Below, piece by piece: positions 6,131-10,638 of a stretch of DNA of 10,638 nt. Position 1 is the stretch's first letter; the number at the start of each line of letters is the position of its first letter. Under the pieces are notes generated by a model that worked only from the letters and a program-made list of their open reading frames with translations, had not been told where the DNA came from and did no database searches. This DNA is from Actinomycetes bacterium. GTDB lineage: Bacteria; Actinomycetota; Acidimicrobiia; Acidimicrobiales; Bog-793. The position numbers were made by a program, and so were the translations under genes. The stretch spans positions 1 through 10,638 of the forward strand of contig JAJYGM010000819.1 of assembly GCA_021785095.1 (NCBI GenBank). The letters run 5' to 3'.

Positions 6131-6742
6131 TCAGCTTCCGCCCACCTGGGCCGTCGAGCGATCGATCACGTGGTCGATGAAGCCGTACTCGTGGGCCTCC
6201 TCGGCGGTGAACCAGCGGTCCCGGTCGGAGTCGGCTTCGATGCGCTCCACCGGTTGTCCCGTGTGGAAGGCGATCCGCTCGGCCATCATCCGCTTGAGGT
6301 AGACGATCTGCTCGGCCTGTATCGCGATGTCAGCGGCCTGCCCCTGCATCGCCCCCGAGGGCTGGTGCATCAGGATGCGCGAGTGCGGGAGCGCGAACCG
6401 CTTGCCCGGGGCGCCGGCACACAGGAGGAACTGTCCCATGGACGCGGCGAGACCCACGCAGATCGTGCTCACATCGGGGCGGACGTACTGCATCGTGTCG
6501 TAGATGGCGAGACCGTCGGTGACCGATCCCCCCGGCGAGTTGATGTAGAGGCTGATGTCGCGCTCGGGGTCCTCCGCCTCGAGCAGGATCAGCTGGGCGC
6601 ACACCGTGTTGGCCGTGTTCTGGTCGATGGCGGACCCGATGAAGATGATGCGCTCTTTCAGGAGGCGCTGGTAGACGTCCACGGCGACCGACTGGTCCTG
6701 GCCAGCGGCACCCATGGGTCCGGCAAGGGGACTAGCGTGCAT
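6131..6742 (-). CDS. clpP: ATP-dependent Clp protease proteolytic subunit ClpP
   Basis: The serine peptidase subunit that forms the 14-mer chamber of Clp proteases with an AAA+ unfoldase in the cytoplasm. Its 203 residues match the family length. The catalytic triad is intact: Ser101 in GLAASMGQF (97-105), His126 in [10 protein letters not shown] (121-130) and Asp175 in DSDRDRWF (171-178), with the serine-histidine-aspartate spacing of E. coli ClpP (25 and 49). [19 protein letters not shown] (64-82) is the oxyanion and head-region segment. The ATG at 6742 sits behind a possible -10 box; Met10 is an alternative start. Actinobacteria often carry two clpP genes next to each other or near clpX and tig; here a single copy leads into a polysaccharide exporter two bases downstream, with no clpX in view. 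Whether it is the housekeeping or an extra copy cannot be decided from this window. Confidence 0.96.
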   Translation of the reverse strand: MHASPLAGPMGAAGQDQSVAVDVYQRLLKERIIFIGSAIDQNTANTVCAQLILLEAEDPERDISLYINSPGGSVTDGLAIYDTMQYVRPDVSTICVGLAASMGQFLLCAGAPGKRFALPHSRILMHQPSGAMQGQAADIAIQAEQIVYLKRMMAERIAFHTGQPVERIEADSDRDRWFTAEEAHEYGFIDHVIDRSTAQVGGS

Positions 6743-6748
6743 GCCACG

Positions 6749-6754
6749 AGGCTA
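6749..6754 (-). promoter_or_regulatory. Possible -10 element for leaderless clpP transcription
   Basis: On the minus strand TAGCCT fits TAnnnT and is followed by six bases (cgtggc) and then the clpP ATG, the spacing expected if transcription starts at the A of the start codon. No Shine-Dalgarno precedes the ATG, which agrees with a leaderless mRNA. Only about 41 bp separate this start from the divergent tRNA, so both promoters must share the gap or reach into the neighbouring gene. No -35 was identified. Confidence 0.4.
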
Positions 6755-6783
6755 CCCGGCGGCACCGCCGGCCGGTGTTGCAC

Positions 6784-6865
6784 GCGGACGTGGCGGAACC
6801 GGTAGACGCGCCGGGTTTAGGTCCCGGTCCCTTCGGGGGTGGAGGTTCGAGTCCTCTCGTCCGCA
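6784..6865 (+). tRNA. tRNA-Leu (anticodon TAG)
   Basis: An 82-nt cloverleaf with a long variable arm, as in class II tRNAs. Acceptor strands GCGGACG (6784-6790) and CGTCCGC (6858-6864) pair fully, with A at 6865 as discriminator. The anticodon stem CCGGG/CCCGG (6811-6815 and 6823-6827) encloses TTTAGGT, giving anticodon TAG at 6818-6820, which reads CUA and other CUN leucine codons. The T arm GGAGG-TTCGAGT-CCTCT (6841-6857) pairs with one G-U. TGGCGGAA after the acceptor is typical of tRNA-Leu. The CCA end is not encoded. Confidence 0.97.
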
Positions 6866-6879
6866 CGCTCGGGCCCGAA

Positions 6880-6942
6880 CGCTCCTCGCCACCACCCCTC
6901 GCCACCTCCTCGTCACCGCTCCTCGCCACCGCTCCTCGCCAC
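6880..6942. repeat. Degenerate 13-bp direct repeats after tRNA-Leu
   Basis: Copies of cgctcctcgccac lie at 6880-6892, 6917-6929 and 6930-6942. A variant, cacccctcgccac, lies at 6893-6905 and a shortened one (11 bp) at 6906-6916, giving five adjoining units. The sequence is non-coding and probably slippage-derived. It has no dyad symmetry that would suggest an operator. Confidence 0.7.
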
Positions 6943-7147
6943 CTCTTCGGGCTCGGAGGCACCGGTGACCGGGCTCGGTGGGGTCTCCTGGCCGTCGTCT
7001 CCGGTTGCCGAGTCTGCGCCACCGGTCATCGAGTCGGCGGGTCCCCGACGGCGCGGACGGGATCACCTTCCCGTGCCCGCTCCCGTCCCTCCCCGAGACG
7101 TTCGACTCCGCCGGTGTGGTAGGCCCGGTCAGCTCTTGAGCGCGCCC

Positions 7148-7155
7148 GAGGGAGG
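7148..7155 (+). promoter_or_regulatory. Strong Shine-Dalgarno that selects an ATT start for glycerate kinase
   Basis: GAGGGAGG at 7148-7155 is close to the full complement of the 16S 3' end and ends six bases before ATT at 7162-7164. That spacing is optimal for initiation. It is the only good ribosome binding site between the in-frame TAG at 7120 and the first family motif at 7216, and no ATG, GTG or TTG exists in this frame in that interval. Confidence 0.6.
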
Positions 7156-7161
7156 CCAGCC

Positions 7162-8304
7162 ATTCCCCGCTCCGACAACTCGCCGGACCCCCCGCCTCAC
7201 CTCGTCGCCGCGTTCGACAAGTTCCGTGGCACCGCCACCGCGGCCGAGGTGGCGAAGGCGGCCGCAGCCGGGGCGAGGGCGAGCGGGTGGAGCGCGGAGG
7301 AGCTCCCGCTCGCCGACGGCGGCGAGGGAACGCTGGACGCGCTCTCCCTTGCCCTCGGAGGCGAGCGGCGCCGGACCGTGGTCCGGGGACCCCTCGGCGA
7401 GCCGGTCGACGCGGAGTGGCTGTACGTGCCCGAGGGCCTGCGGCGTCTCCCCGAGCCGGCGCGGCGGCTCCTCTCCCACCGCGACCGGGCTCCCGGCCCT
7501 GTCGCGGTGATCGAGGCAGCCCTCGCTGCCGGGCGAGCGCTGCTGCCCGTCCCCAGAGGGGACGACCCGGTGCGGGCGCGCACCGACGGCGTCGGGGACC
7601 TCGTCCTCGCCGCGCGGGAAGCGGGTGCCCGGCTCGTGGTCGTCGGCGTGGGCGGGAGCGCGACCACCGACGGGGGTTGGGGCGCGCTGTCGGCGCTGGG
7701 CGGGCCGCGCCGGTTCGACGGGCCGGAGCTCGTGGTCGCCTTCGACGTGACGACCCCGTTCCGGCTCGCGGCCGAGACGTTCGCGCCACAGAAGGGTGCG
7801 ACTCCCGCGCAGGTCCAGGTGCTGACGGCTCGTCTCGACGCGCTCGCCCGTCGCTACCGGGACGAGCTCGGGATCGACGTCGATCGCCTCGAGGGCGCGG
7901 GCGCGGCTGGCGGGCTCGCGGGCGGGCTGGCCGCGCTCGGAGCGCGTCTCGTCCCTGGCATCGCGCTCGTCGCCGACCTCGTCGGGCTCGACCGGCGCGT
8001 GGCGGCAGCGGACCTCGTCGCCACCGGCGAGGGACGGCTCGACGCGACCTCCTTTGCCGGGAAGGTCGTCGGCGGCGTCCTTGCCGCGGCCGGGGGCTCG
8101 CCTCGGGCCCTGTGCATCGCGGGCCGGATCGACACGGGCGTCGAGCGCCACTGGGCCGGCAGGAAGGGCCACGTCGAGGCTCTGAGCCTCGTCGCCACGG
8201 TCGGCGAGGCGCGCGCCCTGCACGCCACGACGCAGAGCGTCTTCGACGTCGTCGCCGCAACGTGCCGGCGCCTCCGGCCGTTGCGCCCGGAGCTCCAGGG
8301 GTGA
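7162..8304 (+). CDS. Glycerate kinase (GarK/GlxK family), probable ATT start
   Basis: Phosphorylates D-glycerate with ATP to 2- or 3-phosphoglycerate, feeding glyoxylate- or serine-derived carbon into glycolysis in the cytoplasm. Counted from ATT the protein has 380 residues, the normal family length. Motifs in order: AFDKFRGT (17-24, the family's DKFKGS), LADGGEGT (50-57), GVGGSATTDGG (162-172), APQKGAT (208-214), GAGAAGG (245-251) and TGEGRLD (288-294). The first in-frame conventional start is GTG at 7249, but using it would delete the conserved DKFRG strand, which is clearly encoded upstream. Between the TAG at 7120 and that GTG, ATT at 7162 is the only initiator-like codon with a Shine-Dalgarno. 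AUU starts are known for infC and pcnB in E. coli. A sequencing error changing ATG to ATT is the alternative. The gene stands alone, with gaps on both sides. Confidence 0.9.
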   Translation: MPRSDNSPDPPPHLVAAFDKFRGTATAAEVAKAAAAGARASGWSAEELPLADGGEGTLDALSLALGGERRRTVVRGPLGEPVDAEWLYVPEGLRRLPEPARRLLSHRDRAPGPVAVIEAALAAGRALLPVPRGDDPVRARTDGVGDLVLAAREAGARLVVVGVGGSATTDGGWGALSALGGPRRFDGPELVVAFDVTTPFRLAAETFAPQKGATPAQVQVLTARLDALARRYRDELGIDVDRLEGAGAAGGLAGGLAALGARLVPGIALVADLVGLDRRVAAADLVATGEGRLDATSFAGKVVGGVLAAAGGSPRALCIAGRIDTGVERHWAGRKGHVEALSLVATVGEARALHATTQSVFDVVAATCRRLRPLRPELQG

Positions 8305-8358
8305 GAACCGCGGGCTGCGGCTGTGACGAGCACGCGCACCGGCACCAAGAGCCGCCGC

Positions 8359-8391
8359 CATCGGGCGTAATCGTCAAATCGACTCCCGATG
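8359..8391. promoter_or_regulatory. Inverted repeat CATCGGG/CCCGATG downstream of glycerate kinase
   Basis: CATCGGG (8359-8365) and CCCGATG (8385-8391) form a perfect 7-bp inverted repeat separated by 19 bp. It starts about 55 bp after the glycerate kinase stop. With no T run it is a poor intrinsic terminator; it may be a protein binding site or chance. Confidence 0.2.
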
Positions 8392-8395
8392 ACTT

Positions 8396-8424
8396 CGACG
8401 GTTCAGCGTCGACGCTCGCCGTCG
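8396..8424. promoter_or_regulatory. Palindrome-centred dyad upstream of the membrane-protein gene
   Basis: AGCGTCGACGCT at 8405-8416 is a perfect 12-bp palindrome. It is flanked by a second, slightly offset inverted pair, CGACGG (8396-8401) and CCGTCG (8419-8424). Together they make a 29-bp nearly symmetric element about 100 bp before the probable -10 box of the next gene. The absence of a loop favours a dimeric DNA-binding protein's operator over an RNA hairpin. A smaller hairpin, CGAGG-ctgtt-CCTCG, follows at 8429-8443. In GC-rich DNA such palindromes also arise by chance. Confidence 0.3.
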
Positions 8425-8522
8425 GGCACGAGGCTGTTCCTCGCAGGAAACGCCTCTGAGAACGAACAGGTCCCGTCGAGTCACGCCCGACGACCTTCGA
8501 CGAATCCCGAAACACCCATGCG

Positions 8523-8528
8523 TATAGT
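8523..8528 (+). promoter_or_regulatory. -10 box TATAGT of a probable leaderless promoter
   Basis: TATAGT at 8523-8528 is close to the TATAAT consensus and stands out in very GC-rich surroundings. The GTG at 8537 begins eight bases after it, so transcription would start at or just before the start codon. No Shine-Dalgarno lies in the intervening tggccgcc. A clear -35 at normal spacing was not found. Confidence 0.55.
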
Positions 8529-8536
8529 TGGCCGCC

Positions 8537-10213
8537 GTGACGCTGGTTCGACGGTCGACAGCTCCCTTCGCGACACAGTTGGATGTCTCGTCATCGCCCA
8601 GCGCGTCGCGTCGGACCTCTCGCTGGAGCATCCCGGTGTTCGCCATCGCGATGCTGGTCGCCGCCACCGTGCTGGGGGACATCGACGCCGTACGTGCCGT
8701 GGCGCCGAATTCCGATGCAGCTTCGCAGGTTCTCGAGGGGCTCTCCGTCGCGCACGGCAACGTTCTCCTCCACGGCTGGGCGCTGTCACTTGACTCGTTC
8801 TGGACGACGGAAGTTCCCTTCTATGCACTCGCCGTAGCGATCTTGGGCGTCCACGGCTTTCTGCTCGATGTCATCCCGGCTGTCATCGCCGCGCTCGTCG
8901 CGTTCTTCGGGGTACTCATCGCTGCAGACGGCCGCTCTAGGGGAGCGGCAGTGGTGGGCGGGTGCACGGTCGTCGCCTTTCTCGTCCTACCGGTGGATGC
9001 CCTCGCTCGTTTCTTTTTCGCGGGGGGATTTCACGTCGGCGCGATCCTGCTTTCCCTGATCGCGTTCTTCGCCCTCCGGCGAGGACGCTGGGGCATCGGG
9101 GTTGTCGTCGCGACGATCGCACTGACTCTTGGGCTGCTTGGCGACTTCCAGACTGTCGCCTACGGCGTCGGGCCGATCGGCGTCGCTGCTGTCGTCGCGA
9201 TGCTCCGTCGCCGCTCTGTCCGAGCCGGACTCCCGGCTCTCGTCAGTGCCGTCGGAGCCTGCGTCGCTTATGAGATCGTCCGTCAGGCTGCCGTTGCCAT
9301 CGGCACGTTCAGCATCGGCAGCGCGAACCCGTTTGCGTCAGCGTCGCAGGCCTGGCACAACGTGCGGAACCTTTACGCGTACGGCGGGGAGCTGATCGGC
9401 CTGAATTCCACGATCTACGGCACGGGAGGCATGCCCGGCTGGTTGCAGGACATGCGCGTCGTCGGTGCCGTCGTTGTCATCGTCGCCTCCGTCCTCACCC
9501 TCGTACGGCTCGTCATCGGCGCGGTTGCGGGCACTGCGGCGACCGACGAAGGCACCACGAGCTGGTGGGCATCGCAGGATCCAGGATGGCACCTGGACGA
9601 CATGCTCCTTCTCGGAGCCATCGGTGTGGCGGCGTCGTACGTCGCGTTGGCATTCTTCACCACGCCGACGTTCGGCCGGTACTTGTTCGGAGCCGCGATC
9701 TACCTGTCGATCCTTGCAGGACGGGTCGTAGCTAGGGCGTGGGAGAGTCGACGGATCCATGCCGCACGACCGATCCTTGCCGGGCTCGGTGCCGTGCTCT
9801 TCCTGTTGTTCGCAGCTGGCTTCGCGTACACCGCCACGGCTCCCCGACAGCCTGAGCCGAGCGCAATTCTTGGCAACTGGCTGGCCGCCCGGGACCTGAC
9901 GAACGGTGTCGGCGCGTACTGGTCAGCCAGCATCACCACCGTTGAGAGCAACGACAAGGTGCGGATCCGACCGGTACTGGAGCACGGCAACCGGCTCGTT
10001 CGCTACGACCGGGAGTCCGACGCCGCATGGTACGCAGGACAGCACTTTTCGTTCGTGGTCTTTCAACCCGGTGCTGCATGGGGGGGCGTCGGCCTTGCGA
10101 CGGCAACGGCCACGTTCGGTCGGCCGGCGCACGCCTACGGTGTCGATGGCTACGAGGTCCTGGTGTGGCGGCGGCCTTTCACCGTCTCGCCCGAGAACGG
10201 CGCGGGCGCCTGA
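8537..10213 (+). CDS. Multi-pass membrane protein, GT-C glycosyltransferase-like
   Basis: A 558-residue integral membrane protein. About ten hydrophobic segments are visible, including 33-47, 94-108, 113-130, 137-151, 165-180, 186-202, 211-223, 232-256, 308-330, 355-375, 382-397 and 412-431. The first hydrophobic segment is followed by an extracytoplasmic-type loop with acidic residues (APNSDAASQVLEG, 57-69; LSLDSFWTTEVPF, 83-95), the layout of GT-C enzymes that use polyprenyl-phosphate sugars. The last part (about 435-550) is soluble and probably outside, with YWSASITTV (461-469) and VDGYEVLVW (536-544). No family was firmly recognised, so the enzyme activity is inference. GTG at 8537 is preferred over the in-frame TTG at 8528, because TTG overlaps the -10 box TATAGT. 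The gene appears less GC-rich than its neighbours. It is a single gene ending before a repeat and a terminator. Confidence 0.75.
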   Translation: MTLVRRSTAPFATQLDVSSSPSASRRTSRWSIPVFAIAMLVAATVLGDIDAVRAVAPNSDAASQVLEGLSVAHGNVLLHGWALSLDSFWTTEVPFYALAVAILGVHGFLLDVIPAVIAALVAFFGVLIAADGRSRGAAVVGGCTVVAFLVLPVDALARFFFAGGFHVGAILLSLIAFFALRRGRWGIGVVVATIALTLGLLGDFQTVAYGVGPIGVAAVVAMLRRRSVRAGLPALVSAVGACVAYEIVRQAAVAIGTFSIGSANPFASASQAWHNVRNLYAYGGELIGLNSTIYGTGGMPGWLQDMRVVGAVVVIVASVLTLVRLVIGAVAGTAATDEGTTSWWASQDPGWHLDDMLLLGAIGVAASYVALAFFTTPTFGRYLFGAAIYLSILAGRVVARAWESRRIHAARPILAGLGAVLFLLFAAGFAYTATAPRQPEPSAILGNWLAARDLTNGVGAYWSASITTVESNDKVRIRPVLEHGNRLVRYDRESDAAWYAGQHFSFVVFQPGAAWGGVGLATATATFGRPAHAYGVDGYEVLVWRRPFTVSPENGAGA

Positions 10214-10241
10214 CCCGTTGAGTGCGACGAGACCCGCCCCG

Positions 10242-10327
10242 ACTCGCAGCCGGCCTCGCCCTCCTCCGCAGTCCGCCTCGCAGCCGGCCTCGCCCTCCTC
10301 CGCAGTCCGCCTCGCAGCCGGCCTTGC
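10242..10327. repeat. 34-bp tandem repeat downstream of the membrane-protein gene
   Basis: Copies begin at 10242, 10276 and 10310 (cctcgcagccggcctcgccc and onward; the first copy starts with a instead of c). Two units are full and nearly identical and the third is partial. They lie between the stop codon at 10213 and the terminator hairpin at 10349, inside the expected 3' untranslated region. No unique spacers are present. Confidence 0.9.
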
Positions 10328-10348
10328 CCTCGCCGGGACACCAACGAG

Positions 10349-10387
10349 ACGAAGAGCCGGCCTGCCGGCCGGCTCTTCGTGTTTCGC
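10349..10387 (+). terminator. Strong hairpin terminator of the membrane-protein gene
   Basis: ACGAAGAGCCGGC (10349-10361) and GCCGGCTCTTCGT (10368-10380) form a perfect 13-bp stem with a 6-nt loop, CTGCCG, followed by gtttcgc. The short T run lies only on the plus-strand exit side, so the terminator points away from the membrane-protein gene, 135 bp after its stop. The T tract is brief, as is common in high-GC actinobacteria. Confidence 0.8.
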
Positions 10388-10638
10388 TGTGAGTGGTCGC
10401 CGGGACCCGGTCGTGGTCAGCGACACGATGTTGGGAGGCCGCTGTCTGTTCGCCGGTCGTCGACCGGACCTCCGCGGCCCGAAACGAACGCCGCACGACC
10501 TGGTCCCGGCTCGAGACGCCGCCACAGCAGGGCAGCGTGCCCTCAACGCGGCGGACCGCTCTCCTCGGTCGAGCTCGACGATCCCATTCGCAAGCTCCCT
10601 TCCGCTGCTCGGGTAGCCACTCGGGCTTGCCCTCACTG
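10388..10638. other. Sequence after the terminator, no gene recognised
   Basis: Frames open across this stretch on both strands, but all give low-complexity, arginine- or serine-rich products without recognisable motifs, and they continue out of the antisense of the membrane-protein gene or through its 34-bp repeat. No tRNA, RNase P RNA or tmRNA core motif was seen. The one structural feature is the nested dyad at 10437-10479. A gene starting beyond the window edge cannot be excluded. Confidence 0.45.
10437..10479. promoter_or_regulatory. Nested inverted repeats in the terminal intergenic region
   Basis: CCGGTCG (10453-10459) and CGACCGG (10461-10467) form a 15-bp dyad with a single central base. 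They sit inside an outer pair, GGCCGC (10437-10442) and GCGGCC (10474-10479). A competing outer pairing, GGAGG (10434-10438) with CCTCC (10469-10473), is also possible. It could be an operator or a structured RNA element; no function is assigned. Confidence 0.3.

Larger units (their letters stand above)
6866..7161. other. Gap between tRNA-Leu and glycerate kinase, no gene seen
   Basis: This 296-bp stretch has no convincing protein gene. The frame of the glycerate kinase is closed by a TAG at 7120-7122, and other frames give only arginine- and serine-rich products. A near-palindrome built on TCGGGCCCGA follows the tRNA immediately (about 6866-6881), but without a T run, so it is a weak terminator candidate. 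It is followed by 13-bp direct repeats. No clear promoter for the downstream gene was recognised. Confidence 0.6.

Noticed and set aside
6784..6865. Integration site with a mobile element at the tRNA-Leu
   Set aside because: No integrase, no direct repeat of the tRNA 3' end and no foreign gene block were found downstream; the next gene is a metabolic glycerate kinase.
6752..8515. A 587-codon minus-strand frame across the tRNA and glycerate kinase
   Set aside because: It passes through the tRNA and antisense to a clear glycerate kinase, and the product is mostly Arg, Pro and Ala. The same applies to the 410-codon frame at 7129-8361.
9923..10636. A 237-codon minus-strand frame at the right end
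   Set aside because: It is antisense to the membrane-protein gene, crosses the 34-bp repeat and the terminator, and shows no motif.
10388..10638. A structured RNA such as RNase P RNA or tmRNA
   Set aside because: The conserved core stretches of these RNAs are not present on either strand; only local dyads were found.

Overview
The window is very GC-rich and tightly packed, with many GTG starts, 4-bp GTGA overlaps and start codons placed right behind possible -10 boxes (leaderless style). This points to a high-GC actinobacterium. A deep-branching lineage such as Acidimicrobiia would fit, but that assignment is a guess from style and gene content.

Minus-strand block (positions 6742 down to 1). 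In transcription order it holds clpP (ATP-dependent Clp protease proteolytic subunit), an ABC-2 polysaccharide-export permease (Wzm/TagG type), its ATPase with a C-terminal Wzt-like domain, a SAM-dependent methyltransferase with a helical N-terminal region, and a GT4 glycosyltransferase. Junctions between these five genes are 2 nt or less, apart from the wzt-methyltransferase junction, where a 26-bp triplication inserts two possible 9-codon mini-ORFs. About 110 bp further on, past a 44-bp tandem array, come a fused mobA-moaE gene and the start of moeA (molybdenum cofactor synthesis), which overlap by 4 bp. The first set would build, modify and export a surface glycan. The second would assemble and mature molybdopterin.

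Plus-strand block (6784 to 10638). It holds a tRNA-Leu(TAG) diverging from clpP across about 41 bp, a repeat-rich gap, a glycerate kinase whose only well-placed start appears to be ATT behind a strong Shine-Dalgarno, a palindrome-rich spacer, a large membrane protein resembling GT-C type glycosyltransferases with a probable leaderless promoter, then a 34-bp tandem repeat, a strong hairpin terminator and non-coding sequence to the window end.

The strongest unusual signals are: (i) a chain of stop/start (GTGA) overlaps made by a 26-bp triplication between wzt and the methyltransferase; (ii) the ATT start of the glycerate kinase; (iii) the MobA-MoaE fusion; (iv) clpP at the head of a polysaccharide-export cluster; and (v) a recurrent habit of short tandem repeats at gene ends, mostly with periods not divisible by three. 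No complete new defence or mobile system is visible.
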